A DNA stretch of 64,000 nucleotides from Caulobacteraceae bacterium (GTDB lineage: Bacteria; Pseudomonadota; Alphaproteobacteria; Caulobacterales; Caulobacteraceae), in contig JAIEQA010000019.1 of the NCBI GenBank assembly GCA_019748095.1, positions 26,755-90,754 of the forward strand. Direction: 5' to 3'. This document shows, piece by piece, positions 1-10,863 of this stretch. The position numbers and the translations under genes are program-made. How positions within the stretch are numbered: position 1 is the first letter of the stretch; each line of letters begins with the position of its first letter. The notes under the pieces were generated by a model that had not been told where the DNA came from, made no database searches, and worked only from the letters and a program-made list of their open reading frames with translations.

Positions 1-138
1 GAAACAGACCCGCACGCCCTGGGCCGGCAGGTCGAACGGCTCACCCGCCCGCGTCGCCCCCAGCAGGTCACGATACAGTGCAACACTGGCCTCGATGGAG
101 GGTGTGGCGATGCCGATATGGTTCAGGCGACCGATCAT
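1..138 (-). CDS. mce: Methylmalonyl-CoA epimerase, N-terminal part (cut by window edge)
   Basis: The reverse strand from the ATG at 138 reads MIGRLNHIGIATPSIEASVALY, the typical start of a vicinal-oxygen-chelate methylmalonyl-CoA epimerase, with the first metal-binding His in NHIGIA. The family interconverts the two epimers of methylmalonyl-CoA in propionyl-CoA catabolism, in the cytoplasm. Only about 46 residues are in the window. It starts 8 bp after the preceding unknown gene and looks like the tail of the long nuo-birA-coaX-rnj transcription unit. Another VOC-fold enzyme cannot be excluded from so short a piece. Confidence 0.8.
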   Translation of the reverse strand, partial: MIGRLNHIGIATPSIEASVALYRDLLGATRAGEPFDLPAQGVRVCF

Positions 139-146
139 GCCTGTCG

Positions 147-1091
147 CTATGGCCCCTCGCCCGATCCCGGGCAAGCGGCACCCAGCCCCGGAGCCCGCAG
201 CGCCAGCAGGATGGATCGTCGCACCTCGGCCGACATCAGACCTGCATCGTCGAGGATGCAGCCGACCACGGTGTTCGAGTTGGGGGCCAGCAGACCGTAG
301 GGCTGGTCCAGCGCATCCAGCCGCCGCCGCGCCACCTCCAGCGCCGCCGGTGCCGCGGCGACCACCTGCGGGTCACGACTGACGAGGGTCATCTCGTGCA
401 GCGCCTCCCCCGAACTGGGGAAGTCGTAGGCGTCGTCATCATAGGGCGTGAGCCGGGCCGTCAGCCGGCCCGGTGAGTCCGTTTCGCCCGGGAACTTGCC
501 GTCCTGACTGGCCGAGAACACCATCGCCTCCCCCGCCTCGGGCACCACGAGAATGTAGGCGTGGCGCGGGAACAGCAGATAGTGCGCCAGCCATTTGGTC
601 ACCCAGACCATCGGGGCATCATCGGGGCCAAGCGCATGGGCCCCGGCATAGATTCCAGGCGGCAGGACACGGCTGTCGACCCGCCCGTTCACGGCCTGCA
701 TCCGGTCGATCATGACCTGATCCAGCAGGAAGGTGCCACCGTCCAGCGCGGTCTCGAAATGGGCCCGGATATCGGCCGGCGCGGGATCCGTCCCCAGTCT
801 GCCGCCATGAATGACGCGGAACGCTTGATCCGTCGTCGGCTGCTCGCCCGGGGTGCTGAACCACAGCACCCCCAGCTCATGAGCGGTCCGGGCCACCGGA
901 TCCTCGCCGCGAAAGGTCGACAGGCTGAGCGCCAGATTGACGACGGCGAACAGGACGACGAACCCGGCCAGCCCCTCCCCCGCGATCACGACCCATTTAC
1001 GCCAGCCGGTCAGCGGATAGCGGGCCTTGCGGACGCGCTGCTTCAGCCGGCGCGCCCTGTCCCGAACCCGGTCCGAAACGCGCCGGCTCAT
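147..1091 (-). CDS. Unknown membrane-anchored protein between rnj and mce
   Basis: This 314-residue protein has a very basic N-terminus (RRVSDRVRDRARRLKQRVRKAR), one hydrophobic segment at about residues 32-56, and then a soluble domain probably outside the membrane. Conserved-looking patches are RHAYILVVP and PNSNTVVGCIL. The second faintly resembles the PNSNTF motif of DUF3750-type proteins, and a His plus a Cys could suggest a hydrolase, but this is speculation. It begins 4 bp after the rnj stop, so it is almost certainly co-transcribed. I do not recognise a function. Confidence 0.75.
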   Translation of the reverse strand: MSRRVSDRVRDRARRLKQRVRKARYPLTGWRKWVVIAGEGLAGFVVLFAVVNLALSLSTFRGEDPVARTAHELGVLWFSTPGEQPTTDQAFRVIHGGRLGTDPAPADIRAHFETALDGGTFLLDQVMIDRMQAVNGRVDSRVLPPGIYAGAHALGPDDAPMVWVTKWLAHYLLFPRHAYILVVPEAGEAMVFSASQDGKFPGETDSPGRLTARLTPYDDDAYDFPSSGEALHEMTLVSRDPQVVAAAPAALEVARRRLDALDQPYGLLAPNSNTVVGCILDDAGLMSAEVRRSILLALRAPGLGAACPGSGEGP

Positions 1092-1095
1092 GGCA

Positions 1096-2775
1096 TCAGA
1101 GCCTCAGGATGACCGTTTCAACGATCGGACGGCGATCCCAGATCTGCTGGGACGCCTTCTTCAGCACCCGTCCGACGGCGGCCTCGACCACCATGTCGTC
1201 GTCCCTGGCCTCGCCCTTCAGGCCATTGACGGCCTGTTCGACCCGCTCGGCCAGATCGTCCAAGGCGTCGCCCAGCGGCGTGACCTCATCGCCCGGCAGG
1301 CCGATGCCACGCACATCGATGTCGCTGACGATCTTGCCCCGCTTGTCCATGGCGAAACTGACGACCAGCACGCCGTTGGTCGAGGCGTGGCGACGCTCCC
1401 GCAGGGCCTCACCCTTCTCGGTCACCACCATGCCGCCGTCGACATAGAGACGACCGTTCGGCACCTCATCGATGATGGCCGCCTTGCCAGGGGCGAGGCG
1501 GACAAGGTCACCGTTCCGGGGCGTCACGGTCTCCTGCACGCCCAGATCGCGGGCGAGGGCCGCATGCTCCATCAGGTGGCGCCGCATGCCGTGGGTCGGG
1601 ATCGCGACGCGCGGCCGGGCCCAGGCGTACATCTGGCGGATCTCGTCACGGCAGGGGTGGCCCGAGACGTGGATGCCGGGGTGATCCTTCTCGGTGTAAA
1701 GGCGCACGCCCCGGTCGGCGAGCCGGTCCTGCAGGTCAGCGATGGCCAGTTCGTTGCCCGGGATGATCCGCGACGAGAACAGGCAGTGATCGCCGGCACC
1801 CAGCTTGATGAAGGGGTGCGATCCGTCGGCGATGCGCGACAGGGCCGCGCGATCCTCGCCCTGGCTGCCGGTGCACAGATACAGGATCTCGTCGGCGGGC
1901 CAGTGCCTCGCCTCATCCTCAGAGAGGATGGCGCGGCTCTCGTTGAACAGGCCGACGTGTTTGGCGGCGGCGGTGATGCGGTGCATGGACCGTCCGGCCA
2001 GGGCCACGCGCCGCCCCGCCCTGTCCGCCGCCTTGATCACGCTGACCATACGGGCGACGTTGGAGGCGAAACAGCCGACCGCGATCTTGCCCTTCTTCAG
2101 GCTGCCGATCAGCTTGATCAGGCCGTCCTGGGCCTCCAGCTCCGACCCCGCCTCGCCCTCGACGAAGACGTTGGTGGAATCGCAGACCATGGCCAGCAGG
2201 CCCTCGTCGCCCATCTTCTGGATGGCGGCAATGTCGGTGGGCTTGCCGATGACCGGGTTGGGATCCAGCTTCCAGTCGCCGGTATGGAACACCGTGCCCA
2301 GGGGCGTGGTGATCTTCAGGCCGTTCGGCTCGGCGATCGAATGGGTCATGGTGATGAAGTCGACCTGGAACGGCCCCAGGTCGACGTGCCCGCCCAGCGG
2401 CACCTCGATGATCTTGACGTCCTTCAGGATGCCCGCGTCGCGCAGCTTTTCGCGGATCAGGAAGGCGGTGAAGGGCGTGGCGTAGAGCGGAGCCTTGATC
2501 CGGCTCCACAGCCAGCCGAGGGCCCCGATGTGGTCCTCGTGCGCATGGGTCAGGACGATGCCCTTGATCGTCTCGCCTTCAAGGAAGGAGGGATCAGGCA
2601 CAATAATGTCAACGCCCGGCGTCGACTGGTCGCCGAAGGTCACGCCGACATCGACGATCATCCACTGACGGTTGTCTGCGGGGCCGTAGCCGTAGCAGTT
2701 GAGGTTCATTCCGACCTCGCCCGAGCCGCCCAGCGGCAGGAAGACGAGTTCGTCGTTCGATTTGATTTTGGTCAT
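1096..2775 (-). CDS. rnj: Ribonuclease J
   Basis: This 559-residue protein is a metallo-beta-lactamase/beta-CASP nuclease. The family has 5'-to-3' exoribonuclease and endoribonuclease activity in RNA maturation and decay. The metal-binding motif HAHEDH lies at residues 77-82, after the conserved start [14 protein letters not shown] beta-CASP region follows ([23 protein letters not shown]), and a C-terminal domain ends the protein. The length matches alphaproteobacterial RNase J. Its ATG overlaps the coaX stop in an ATGA junction, so translation is probably coupled to coaX. Confidence 0.95.
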   Translation of the reverse strand: MTKIKSNDELVFLPLGGSGEVGMNLNCYGYGPADNRQWMIVDVGVTFGDQSTPGVDIIVPDPSFLEGETIKGIVLTHAHEDHIGALGWLWSRIKAPLYATPFTAFLIREKLRDAGILKDVKIIEVPLGGHVDLGPFQVDFITMTHSIAEPNGLKITTPLGTVFHTGDWKLDPNPVIGKPTDIAAIQKMGDEGLLAMVCDSTNVFVEGEAGSELEAQDGLIKLIGSLKKGKIAVGCFASNVARMVSVIKAADRAGRRVALAGRSMHRITAAAKHVGLFNESRAILSEDEARHWPADEILYLCTGSQGEDRAALSRIADGSHPFIKLGAGDHCLFSSRIIPGNELAIADLQDRLADRGVRLYTEKDHPGIHVSGHPCRDEIRQMYAWARPRVAIPTHGMRRHLMEHAALARDLGVQETVTPRNGDLVRLAPGKAAIIDEVPNGRLYVDGGMVVTEKGEALRERRHASTNGVLVVSFAMDKRGKIVSDIDVRGIGLPGDEVTPLGDALDDLAERVEQAVNGLKGEARDDDMVVEAAVGRVLKKASQQIWDRRPIVETVILRL

Positions 2776-3551
2776 GTGTCCGTCAGGTGGGTATTGCGGC
2801 GCCAGATTTCGAGTAGGCCGCGGATGGTCAGGTCCGGGTCGAACCGGTCGATGCTTTCGGTTGCGCCTTCAAAAAGGGAGGCCACGCCCCCGGTTCCGAC
2901 GACGGTCATGGGTGCGCCCCATTCGGCCTTGATCCGATGGACCATGCCTTCAATCAGGCCGACATAGCCCCAGAAGACGCCGGACTGCATATTGGACACG
3001 GTGTCCTTGCCGATCACACGCTCGGGGCGCTGGATGGCGATGCGCGGCAGCATGGCGGCCGCCTCATGCAGCGCCTGAAGGCTGAGATTGATCCCCGGGG
3101 CGATGGCCCCACCCTCAAAGGCCCCGTCTGCGGCCACGACATCGAAGGTGGTTGCGGTGCCCGAATCGATGACGATCAGATCACCGGGATAGGCCAGATG
3201 GGCCCCGATGGCGTTCACCAGCCGGTCCGCCCCTGCCTCACTGGGCTTGGTGATACGCACCGGGATTCCCAGCGCGACATTGTCACCGATGACCAGCGGT
3301 TCAACGTTCAGATAGCGCCGGGACAGGTTTTTCAGGTTGAAGATCGACTGGGGCACGACGCTGGAGATGATGCAGCCGTCCAGCGACGACAGGTCGATCC
3401 TGCGCATGGTCAGCAACTGCGTCAGCCAGACCGCATATTCGTCCGCCGTCCGGCTGGCCTCCGTCGCGGTCCGCCATTGGGCGATCCAGTTCTCGCCGTC
3501 GTGCACGGCGAACAGCGTATTGGTATTGCCCTGCTCAATGGCCAGCAGCAT
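2772..3551 (-). CDS. coaX: Type III pantothenate kinase
   Basis: This 259-residue ASKHA-fold enzyme catalyses the first step of coenzyme A synthesis, pantothenate to 4'-phosphopantothenate. The N-terminal phosphate loop reads IEQGNTNT, followed later by the pantothenate-site motif [12 protein letters not shown] and then [13 protein letters not shown] and [11 protein letters not shown]. The usual Asp of DxGNT appears as Glu, a conservative change. The gene sits between birA (1-nt overlap) and rnj (4-nt overlap), the common birA-coaX-rnj order of alphaproteobacteria. No type I kinase is seen in the window. Confidence 0.93.
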   Translation of the reverse strand: MLLAIEQGNTNTLFAVHDGENWIAQWRTATEASRTADEYAVWLTQLLTMRRIDLSSLDGCIISSVVPQSIFNLKNLSRRYLNVEPLVIGDNVALGIPVRITKPSEAGADRLVNAIGAHLAYPGDLIVIDSGTATTFDVVAADGAFEGGAIAPGINLSLQALHEAAAMLPRIAIQRPERVIGKDTVSNMQSGVFWGYVGLIEGMVHRIKAEWGAPMTVVGTGGVASLFEGATESIDRFDPDLTIRGLLEIWRRNTHLTDT

Positions 3552-4297
3552 CAGGCAGCCTCTCCGAAGAAGACGTCACCGGCCGAGATCAGACGCAACG
3601 CGCCATCGGCGGTCCGCAGGCGCAGCGCCCCGTCCGGCGCGACCCCGTCGGCGATACCCGTCACCGTCTCATGACCCAGCCGGGCCATACAGGGGCCGTC
3701 CAGCCCTTGTGTCCGGGCCGTCCAGGCGTCGAGAACGGGCTGGAAGCCGAAGCGGTCCCAGCGATCCTGCCATACCGTGAAGGCCCCGGCCAGAACGCCG
3801 GCCGCTGCCTCGACCGGCGGCGGGTAGGCGATGTCGGGGCGCAGGTGGGCCGCCAGACTGGTCGCCGGCCGCTCGGTGCCGTCCGGCGCATGGGCCAGAT
3901 TGACCCCGATCCCGACCGCCAGCCACAGGGCCCCCGAGGCGTGAGCCCCGGACTCGATCAATATTCCGGCGGCCTTCTGGCCCCCGATCAGGACGTCGTT
4001 GGGCCATTTGATGCTGACCGAACCCGGCACGGCGAAAGCATCAAGCAGATCCGCGACGGCGAGAGCGGCGACAAAGGTCACCTGCGCCGCCTCGGCCGGC
4101 ACCTTCTGCGTCAGAAACAGCAAGGTCGAGAACAGGTTTCCGGTCTCGCTCTCCCAGTTGCGCCCCCGGCGACCCCGACCGGCGGACTGTCGCCGGGCCA
4201 CGATCCATTGGCACGCAGTCTCTCCGGCCTCGGCGCGCCGACGGGCCTCGGCGTTGGTGGAGTCGATCGCGTCGAGAATGTGGAGGGCGGGCGACAC
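3551..4297 (-). CDS. birA: Biotin-[acetyl-CoA-carboxylase] ligase
   Basis: This 248-residue protein attaches biotin to biotin-dependent carboxylases through biotinyl-AMP. It shows DSTNAEA near the N-terminus, the biotin-binding loop [13 protein letters not shown] and the segment [19 protein letters not shown] with its catalytic Lys. It begins directly with the catalytic domain. There is no helix-turn-helix domain, so it is the monofunctional class I type, not the E. coli repressor type. It starts 4 bp after nuoN and overlaps coaX by one base, so it rides on the nuo transcript. Confidence 0.93.
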   Translation of the reverse strand: MSPALHILDAIDSTNAEARRRAEAGETACQWIVARRQSAGRGRRGRNWESETGNLFSTLLFLTQKVPAEAAQVTFVAALAVADLLDAFAVPGSVSIKWPNDVLIGGQKAAGILIESGAHASGALWLAVGIGVNLAHAPDGTERPATSLAAHLRPDIAYPPPVEAAAGVLAGAFTVWQDRWDRFGFQPVLDAWTARTQGLDGPCMARLGHETVTGIADGVAPDGALRLRTADGALRLISAGDVFFGEAA

Positions 4298-4301
4298 CGC
4301 C

Positions 4302-5747
4302 CTAGCCCGGTCCGAACCCGGAGGCGGCGATACGGGTCAGGGGCTCCAGCCAGGTCAGGCCGACGATCACCAGCGGGAAGGAAAAGGCTGCGCAGGCCCA
4401 GCCGATCCACTGCGCCTCGACCGGAGCCTTGTCGGTCTTCGCCACGCCTTCGGGGGCCGGATCGAACCACATCAGCTTGATGATGCGCAGATAGTAGAAG
4501 GCCGCCACGACCGAAGCCACCAGACCCGCCGCCGCCACCATCCAGTAGCCGGACGAGGCCGCCGCGCCGAAGACATAGTATTTGCCCCAGAAGCCCGAGA
4601 ACGGCGGCATCCCCAGCACCGACAGCGACAGGACCGTGATCGCGATCGCGGTGACCGGCCGATCCTGCTTCAGCCCCGCCAGATCGGCGATATTGCGGAT
4701 CGGGCGGCCGTTGCGGCTGAGCGACAGCAGGATGGCGAAAAAGCCGAGGGTGTCGATCATGTACAGGGTCATGAACAGGACCATGGCCTGCAGCCCCTGT
4801 TCGGTGCCGGCCGCGATGGCCAGCAGGGCGTATCCGATGTTGGCGATGGAGGAATAGGCCAGCAGGCGCTGGATGTCCTTCTGCACCAGACCGCCCCAGG
4901 CCCCGACCACGAAACTGGCCAGAGCAATCAGGATCAGCACCTGGGCCCACTGGTCATGGGCCTGAAGGAAACCCTCCGACAGGGCCCGGCCGAACAGCAC
5001 CATGGCCGCCATCTTGGGGGCCGTGGTGAAGAAGGCCACGACGGGCGTGGGTGCCCCCTCATAGACATCGGGCGTCCACATGTGGAACGGGGCGGCAGAG
5101 ACCTTGAACGCCAGACCACAGATCAGGAACACAAGGCCGAAGATCAGGCCCGGTCCCGGATTGGCCGTCGCATAGGCGGCGATATCCTCGAACCGCATGG
5201 ATCCCGAGAAACCGTAGATCAGGCTTGAGCCGTACAGCAGCAGGCCGGACGACAGGGCCCCCAGCACGAAATACTTCAGCCCGGCTTCCGAGGCCTTCAG
5301 GTCATCGCGGTGATAGGCGGCGAGGACATAGAGGGCCAGCGAGTGCAGCTCGACCCCGACATAGAGGGAGATCAGGTCGCCCGAGGACACCATCATCCCC
5401 ATGCCGACAGCGGCCAGCACGATCAGGATGGGATATTCGAACCGGGCAATGCCGTTCCGCTGCATCCAGCCCCCGCCGAGAATGACGGCCACGGCCGAGG
5501 CGAGGTAGATGGCAACCTTGGCATAGAGCGCCAGCGGATCGGCAACATAGGCCCCGTTGAAGGCGGTGCCCAGCGGTCCGGTCGCGGCGACCGCCGCCGC
5601 TCCGATCAGCAGGGCCACGGACAGGATGGAGATCAACCGCGCGGACTTCTCACCGATAAAGGCCCCGAGCAGCAGCAGCACGAGGGCCCCGATCGCGAGC
5701 GACAGCTCCGAGGCGGCGAGGTTCAGGGCATAGGACAGGTCAGGCAT
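4302..5747 (-). CDS. nuoN: NADH-quinone oxidoreductase subunit N
   Basis: This 481-residue antiporter-like membrane subunit of complex I has about 14 predicted hydrophobic helices. Recognisable family patches are YVGVELHSLALYVLAAYHRDD, PFHMWTPDVYEGAPTPVVAFF and LLAYSSIANIGYALL. It is the proton-translocating subunit nearest the peripheral arm. It is the last nuo gene, 6 bp downstream of nuoM and 4 bp upstream of birA. Confidence 0.96.
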   Translation of the reverse strand: MPDLSYALNLAASELSLAIGALVLLLLGAFIGEKSARLISILSVALLIGAAAVAATGPLGTAFNGAYVADPLALYAKVAIYLASAVAVILGGGWMQRNGIARFEYPILIVLAAVGMGMMVSSGDLISLYVGVELHSLALYVLAAYHRDDLKASEAGLKYFVLGALSSGLLLYGSSLIYGFSGSMRFEDIAAYATANPGPGLIFGLVFLICGLAFKVSAAPFHMWTPDVYEGAPTPVVAFFTTAPKMAAMVLFGRALSEGFLQAHDQWAQVLILIALASFVVGAWGGLVQKDIQRLLAYSSIANIGYALLAIAAGTEQGLQAMVLFMTLYMIDTLGFFAILLSLSRNGRPIRNIADLAGLKQDRPVTAIAITVLSLSVLGMPPFSGFWGKYYVFGAAASSGYWMVAAAGLVASVVAAFYYLRIIKLMWFDPAPEGVAKTDKAPVEAQWIGWACAAFSFPLVIVGLTWLEPLTRIAASGFGPG

Positions 5748-5753
5748 GGTCTC

Positions 5754-7241
5754 TCACCCGCCGGTCGCGAGGCGCCAGGCGCCGATGACGGCGTCGACGG
5801 AAGGGGCGGTATAATCCAGCACAAGGCCAGGCTGAACGCCCAGCCAGATCGTGCCGACGATCAGCGGGACGAAGATCACCAGTTCGCGCAGGTCGATGTC
5901 CTTGATGGTCGCCAGCGCCGGATTGGTGATCTCGCCGAACATGACGTTGCGATACAAGGTCAGGGCATAGACCGCCGACAGGACGATCCCGGTGGCGGCC
6001 ACGAACGCCGCCCAGGTCGAGGCCTGGTAGACGCCTGTCAGGGTCAGCATCTCGCCGATGAAGCCCGAGGTGCCCGGCAGGCCGACATTGGCCATGGTGA
6101 ACATCAGGAAGATGGCGGCGTACCAGGGCATCCTGTTGGTCAACCCGCCATAGAAGGCGATCTCGCGGGTGTGCATCCGGTCATAGACGACGCCGACGCA
6201 GAGGAAGAGCGCGCCCGAGATCAGGCCGTGGCTCAGCATCTGGAAGATCGCCCCCTGCATCCCCTGGGCGTTGCCGGCGAAGATGCCCATGGTCACGAAA
6301 CCCATGTGGGCCACGGAGGAATAGGCGATCAGCTTCTTGATATCGGTCTGACGGAAGGCGACCAGCGAGGTATAGACAATGGCGATCACCGACAGGGTGA
6401 AGACCAGCGGCCGGTACAGAACCGAAGCATCCGGGAACATCGGCACATTGAACAGGATGAAGCCGTAGCCCCCCAGCTTCAGCAGGATGCCGGCCAGGAT
6501 GACCGACCCCGCCGTCGGGGCCTGGACGTGGGCATCCGGTAGCCAGGTGTGGACCGGCCACATCGGCATCTTGACCGCGAAGGAGGCGAAGAAGGCCAGC
6601 CACAGGATCGACTGGGCCTGCGGACCGAAAGCATACTCCTTCAGCGCCGGGATCGACGTGGTGCCCGCCTCATTGGCCATCCACAGCATGGCCAGCAGCA
6701 TCAGGACGGACCCCAGCAGGGTGTAGAGGAAGAACTTGTAGGCGGCGTAGATCCGGTTCGCTCCGCCCCACACCCCGATGATGATGAACATCGGCACCAG
6801 AGTGCCCTCGAAGAAGATGTAGAACAGGAACAGGTCCAGCGAGGTGAAGACCCCGATGACCAGGGTTTCCAGTACCAGGAAGGCGATCATATAGTCGGAG
6901 ACGCGCGTCTCGATCGTCTTCCAGCTGGCCAGGATGCAGATCGGCATCAGGAAGGCGGTCAGCAGGACGAACAGGATCGACACCCCGTCGACGCCCAGAT
7001 GGTAACTGGCCCCGGCGAACCAGGCGAAATTCTCGACGAACTGATAGGCCGGGTTCGAACTGTCGAACGTCAGCACCAGCACGGTCGCAACCGCCAGTGT
7101 CAGCAGGGTGGTGATCAACGCGCCCCAGCGGGCGATGCCGTCCTGCCCGGACGGCGAAAGCAGACGCCCCAGCAGGATCAGACCCGCCCCGACCAGAGGC
7201 AGGAAGGTCACGACGCTCAGGATATAGGGGATCGCACCCAT
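5754..7241 (-). CDS. nuoM: NADH-quinone oxidoreductase subunit M
   Basis: This 495-residue polytopic antiporter-like subunit of complex I carries the expected motifs [32 protein letters not shown] (helix-5 Glu), [23 protein letters not shown] and [15 protein letters not shown]. It forms one of the proton channels of the membrane arm. It starts one base after the nuoL stop and runs into nuoN. Confidence 0.97.
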   Translation of the reverse strand: MGAIPYILSVVTFLPLVGAGLILLGRLLSPSGQDGIARWGALITTLLTLAVATVLVLTFDSSNPAYQFVENFAWFAGASYHLGVDGVSILFVLLTAFLMPICILASWKTIETRVSDYMIAFLVLETLVIGVFTSLDLFLFYIFFEGTLVPMFIIIGVWGGANRIYAAYKFFLYTLLGSVLMLLAMLWMANEAGTTSIPALKEYAFGPQAQSILWLAFFASFAVKMPMWPVHTWLPDAHVQAPTAGSVILAGILLKLGGYGFILFNVPMFPDASVLYRPLVFTLSVIAIVYTSLVAFRQTDIKKLIAYSSVAHMGFVTMGIFAGNAQGMQGAIFQMLSHGLISGALFLCVGVVYDRMHTREIAFYGGLTNRMPWYAAIFLMFTMANVGLPGTSGFIGEMLTLTGVYQASTWAAFVAATGIVLSAVYALTLYRNVMFGEITNPALATIKDIDLRELVIFVPLIVGTIWLGVQPGLVLDYTAPSVDAVIGAWRLATGG

Positions 7242-7242
7242 C

Positions 7243-9315
7243 TTATGCGCCCCAGGCGTAGATGGCGAAGGCGAGCAGCACGGCCACGCCGAGCAGCATC
7301 ACGAACGCATAGTGATACAGATAGCCGGACTGCAGCTTCGCCAGCCGAGCCGCCGATTTCAGCGACGCCCAGGCCGCGCCGTTCGGGCCAAGCCCGTCGA
7401 TGATCTTCACATCGCCGACCTTCCAGAACAGGTCGCCCAGCGCACGGACACCCTTGACGAAGACGACGTCGTAGAGCTCGTCGAAATACCATTTGTTGTA
7501 GAGGAAGCTCCACAGCGGCCCGCGTTTGTCGGCCATCCGCTTCGCCAGTCCCTCACGCAGGACGTAGTAGTAGGCGGCGATCGCAGCCCCCAGCAGGGTG
7601 ACCACCAGAGGCGACCACTTCACCCATTTCGGCACTTCATGGCTGTCATGCAGGACGTGATTGCCGGCCGCGTTGAAGATCGCACCGCGCCAGAAATCGG
7701 TCTCGTAATAGCCGATGAAATGCGGCGCGAACACAAACCCGGCGGCGACCGCACCGATCGACAGCAGGATCAGCGGCACCAGCATGACCCACGGGCTCTC
7801 ATGCGGCTTCAGCGGGCCGTGATGTCCGTGTCCGTGGTCGTCATGGACGTGATCGCCATGGGCATGATCGTCGTGGGTGTCATGGGGGTGGTCGTCATGG
7901 GCGTGGGCGTGGTCGTCTTCCTTCCACGCCGGCTTGTTGTGGAAGGTCATGAAGATCAGCCGCCACGAATAGTAGCTGGTCAGGGCCGCCGCGAAGAGGC
8001 CGACCACGAAGGCGAAATAGCCTGCAGCCGAGTGGCCGGTGGTGGCCGCCGCATAGGCGCTCTCGATGATCGAATCCTTGGAATAGAAGCCGGCGAAGCC
8101 GCCGATTTCCGGAATGCCCAGGCCGGTGATGGCGATCGTGCCGATCATCATGACCGCATAGGTGACCGGCAGCAGCTTCCACAGCCCGCCCATCTTCCGC
8201 ATGTCCTGCTCGTGATGCATGCCGTGGATCACCGAACCGGCCCCCAGGAACAGCAGGGCCTTGAAGAAGGCGTGGGTGAACAGGTGGAACATGGCGGATT
8301 CGTAGACGCCGACGCCCGCCGCAAAGAACATGTAGCCCAGCTGCGAACAGGTCGAATAGGCGATGACCCGCTTGATGTCGTTCTGCATCAGGCCGACCGT
8401 CGCGGCATACAGGGCCGTGACCGCACCGACGATGGCGATGATCAGCGAGGCCGTCGGGGCGTACTCGTAGATCGGCGACAGCAGGCAGACCATGTAGACG
8501 CCGGCGGTGACCATGGTCGCGGCGTGGATCAGGGCGGACACTGGCGTCGGGCCCTCCATGGCGTCGGGCAGCCAGGTGTGCAGGAAAAACTGGGCCGACT
8601 TGCCCATGGCGCCGATGAACAGCAGCACCCCGGCCAGATCCAGCGCCGACCAGGTGTGTCCGAGGAACGCCCACCCCTGCCCCTGCTGCGCCGCGATCAG
8701 CGGGAACAGTTCGGCGAACTCGATGGTGCCGAACATCCAGAAGACGGTGATGATGCCGAGCGCGAAGCCGAAGTCGCCGACGCGGTTGACGACGAAAGCC
8801 TTGATGGCGGCAGCACTGGCCGTGGACTTCTTGAACCAGAATCCGATCAGCAGATAGGAGGCCAGGCCCACCCCTTCCCAGCCGAAGAACAGCTGCATGA
8901 AGTCGGCGGCGGTGACCAGCGCCAGCATGGCGAAGGTGAACAGCGACAGATAGGCGAAGAAGCGCGGCTTCGAGTCGTCCTCGGCCATGTATCCCCAGGA
9001 ATACAGGTGCACGAGCGAGGACACGCTGGTGACGACCACCAGCATGACCGCCGACAGGGCGTCGATGCGGATCGACCAGCTGGACTGGAAATCGCCGACA
9101 TTGATGAACGGCGCGACGGTGACGGTGAAGGGCTCAAGCTGGCCCCAGGTCCACTGGCCAAACACGATCCAGGCGACCACGCACGAGAAGAAGAGCAGAC
9201 CGGTGGTTATAGCCTGGGACGGAATGTTGCCGATGCGGCGGCCGAAGAAGCCGGCGACGGCGGCACCAAGCAGCGGGGCGAAAACCCCCAGGGTGACAAG
9301 CAGTTCGAGAGTCAC
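7243..9315 (-). CDS. nuoL: NADH-quinone oxidoreductase subunit L, with His/Asp-rich loop
   Basis: This 690-residue distal antiporter-like subunit of complex I has family motifs [44 protein letters not shown] and [20 protein letters not shown]-terminal helix region would form the lateral arm. Between transmembrane segments near residues 470-500 lies a strikingly His- and Asp-rich stretch ([20 protein letters not shown] and onward), presumably a solvent-exposed loop able to bind metal. The start is a GTG, two bases after the nuoK stop. Confidence 0.97.
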   Translation of the reverse strand: MTLELLVTLGVFAPLLGAAVAGFFGRRIGNIPSQAITTGLLFFSCVVAWIVFGQWTWGQLEPFTVTVAPFINVGDFQSSWSIRIDALSAVMLVVVTSVSSLVHLYSWGYMAEDDSKPRFFAYLSLFTFAMLALVTAADFMQLFFGWEGVGLASYLLIGFWFKKSTASAAAIKAFVVNRVGDFGFALGIITVFWMFGTIEFAELFPLIAAQQGQGWAFLGHTWSALDLAGVLLFIGAMGKSAQFFLHTWLPDAMEGPTPVSALIHAATMVTAGVYMVCLLSPIYEYAPTASLIIAIVGAVTALYAATVGLMQNDIKRVIAYSTCSQLGYMFFAAGVGVYESAMFHLFTHAFFKALLFLGAGSVIHGMHHEQDMRKMGGLWKLLPVTYAVMMIGTIAITGLGIPEIGGFAGFYSKDSIIESAYAAATTGHSAAGYFAFVVGLFAAALTSYYSWRLIFMTFHNKPAWKEDDHAHAHDDHPHDTHDDHAHGDHVHDDHGHGHHGPLKPHESPWVMLVPLILLSIGAVAAGFVFAPHFIGYYETDFWRGAIFNAAGNHVLHDSHEVPKWVKWSPLVVTLLGAAIAAYYYVLREGLAKRMADKRGPLWSFLYNKWYFDELYDVVFVKGVRALGDLFWKVGDVKIIDGLGPNGAAWASLKSAARLAKLQSGYLYHYAFVMLLGVAVLLAFAIYAWGA

Positions 9316-9317
9316 GA

Positions 9318-9626
9318 TCAGCCCTTCATCACGCTGGCGTCGTCAACCGCGATGTCGCCGCGGTTGCGGAAGAAGGTCACCAGAATGGCGAGGCCGACGG
9401 CGGCCTCGGCTGCCGCCACGGTCAGGATGAACATGGCCATGATCTGCCCCGACACATCGTTCAGATAGGCGGAGAAGGCGACGAAGTTGATGTTCACGGC
9501 CAGCAGGATCAGCTCGACCGACATCAGGATGATGATGACGTTCTTGCGGTTCACGAAGATGCCGAAAACCCCGATGGTGAACAGCATCGCGCCCACCGCC
9601 AGATAGTGCTGCAGGGTGACGTCCAT
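9318..9626 (-). CDS. nuoK: NADH-quinone oxidoreductase subunit K
   Basis: This 102-residue membrane protein has three hydrophobic helices, the standard NuoK size. It shows the conserved pair of membrane Glu residues in [18 protein letters not shown] and [13 protein letters not shown], which are part of the proton path. The ATG overlaps the nuoJ stop by one base (TGATG), suggesting translational coupling. Confidence 0.97.
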   Translation of the reverse strand: MDVTLQHYLAVGAMLFTIGVFGIFVNRKNVIIILMSVELILLAVNINFVAFSAYLNDVSGQIMAMFILTVAAAEAAVGLAILVTFFRNRGDIAVDDASVMKG

Positions 9627-10252
9627 CAGCGCAGTTCCTTGCCGGTGACGCCGACGCCGGTTGCGACGCCCTTGATCTCGACCGAGGTCTTGCGGTCACG
9701 ATTGGTCTGGGCCCCCGGGTCCTGACGGCGCACGGACGGCCGCTTGCGCAGGGTCAGGATGATCGCGCCGATCATGGCGATCAGAAGCACGATTCCCGAG
9801 GCCTGGAAGATGTAGACGTAGTCGGTGTAGAGGACCCGCCCGATCGCCTCGACATTGGAGGTCTCGGCCGTGGCCACGGCGGGCGCGACGGCATCGGCTG
9901 CGGCCCCACCCTGGACCACCACGATCGAGATCATGATCATCTCCGCCAGCAGGATCCCCGCGACGATCGCCGCCAGAGGCAGATAGGTGGCATAGCCCTC
10001 GCGAAGGCGCACGAAGTCGACGTCCAGCATCATGACGACGAACAGGAACAGCACCGCCACCGCGCCGACGTAGACGACCACCAGAAGCATGGCGAGGAAC
10101 TCGGCCCCGAGCAGGACGAAGAGTCCCGCCGAGGAGAAGAAGGCCAGAATGAGCCAAAGGACGCTGTGCACAGGGTTGCGCGCGGTCACGACCAGCAGGC
10201 CTGACGCGACGGCCACCGCCGAGAGCAGATAGAAGGCTATGCCTTGCAGCAT
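9626..10252 (-). CDS. nuoJ: NADH-quinone oxidoreductase subunit J
   Basis: This is a 208-residue membrane subunit with five predicted helices. Start chosen: the ATG at 10252 ([18 protein letters not shown]), which gives the normal NuoJ N-terminus. The ORF-track extension to 10375 ([11 protein letters not shown] and onward) is non-homologous and runs through an intergenic hairpin. [14 protein letters not shown] and [21 protein letters not shown] match the family, including the pi-bulge helix region. The C-terminal 35 residues are hydrophilic. Confidence 0.95.
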   Translation of the reverse strand: MLQGIAFYLLSAVAVASGLLVVTARNPVHSVLWLILAFFSSAGLFVLLGAEFLAMLLVVVYVGAVAVLFLFVVMMLDVDFVRLREGYATYLPLAAIVAGILLAEMIMISIVVVQGGAAADAVAPAVATAETSNVEAIGRVLYTDYVYIFQASGIVLLIAMIGAIILTLRKRPSVRRQDPGAQTNRDRKTSVEIKGVATGVGVTGKELR

Positions 10253-10277
10253 GGGAGGCTTTCGCCCTTTCCGAAAT

Positions 10278-10299
10278 GGTGCGGCGCAATCGCCGCACC
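10278..10299. promoter_or_regulatory. Perfect 9-bp hairpin in the nuoI-nuoJ gap
   Basis: Arms GGTGCGGCG and CGCCGCACC enclose the loop CAAT. It lies in the 119-bp gap between nuoI and nuoJ, the only sizeable gap in the nuo operon. No U-tract follows on the minus strand, so it looks more like an RNA-processing or stability element, or a partial terminator, than a full intrinsic terminator. Confidence 0.6.
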
Positions 10300-10371
10300 T
10301 CTTAGACAGCGTTCGCTCCAAAATGAAGCGACCAATTCCACTTCCCTCCCCCGAACGGAGAGGACCGGGCG

Positions 10372-10863
10372 TCACCGATACGGCGCGTCCAGCTCCAGAT
10401 TCTTCGCAATCAGTCTTTCCCAGCGGTCGCCGTTATCCAGCAGCCTCTGCTTGTCGTAGTAGAGTTCCTCGCGCGTCTCCGTCGCGAACTCATAGTTCGG
10501 GCCCTCGACGATCGCGTCCACCGGACAGGCCTCCTGGCACAGGCCGCAATAGATGCATTTGACCATATCGATGTCGTAGCGGGTCGTGCGACGGCTGCCG
10601 TCGCTGCGCGGCTCTGATTCGATCGTGATCGCCTGGGCCGGACAGATGGCCTCGCACAGCTTGCAGGCGATGCAGCGTTCCTCGCCATTGGCATAGCGGC
10701 GCAGGGCATGCTCGCCCCGGAACCGCGGCGACTGGGGATTGCGCTCGAACGGATAGTTGACCGTGTGTTTGGGCCGGAAGAATTCGCGCATGGTCAGGCC
10801 GAACGCGCCGACCAGATCGATCAGCATCGCGCCCTTCGCGGCCTGGGCGATACGGGTGATCAT
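10372..10863 (-). CDS. nuoI: NADH-quinone oxidoreductase subunit I
   Basis: This 163-residue ferredoxin-like subunit carries two [4Fe-4S] clusters (N6a/N6b) of complex I. The two cluster motifs are [16 protein letters not shown] and [16 protein letters not shown]. Start chosen: the ATG at 10863 ([11 protein letters not shown]). The ORF-track extension upstream is a frame-shifted shadow of the lipoprotein gene. The start overlaps that gene's stop by 2 bases in an ATGA junction. Confidence 0.97.
   Translation of the reverse strand: MITRIAQAAKGAMLIDLVGAFGLTMREFFRPKHTVNYPFERNPQSPRFRGEHALRRYANGEERCIACKLCEAICPAQAITIESEPRSDGSRRTTRYDIDMVKCIYCGLCQEACPVDAIVEGPNYEFATETREELYYDKQRLLDNGDRWERLIAKNLELDAPYR

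Noticed and set aside
1027-2967. 646-residue plus-strand ORF opposite rnj
   Set aside because: Long antisense frames are expected in GC-rich DNA; rnj on the other strand has clear RNase J motifs, and this frame shows low-complexity Arg/Gly/Asp composition.
7312-9468. 718-residue plus-strand ORF opposite nuoL
   Set aside because: Shadow of nuoL; no domain pattern, biased toward Arg, Gln, Asp and His.
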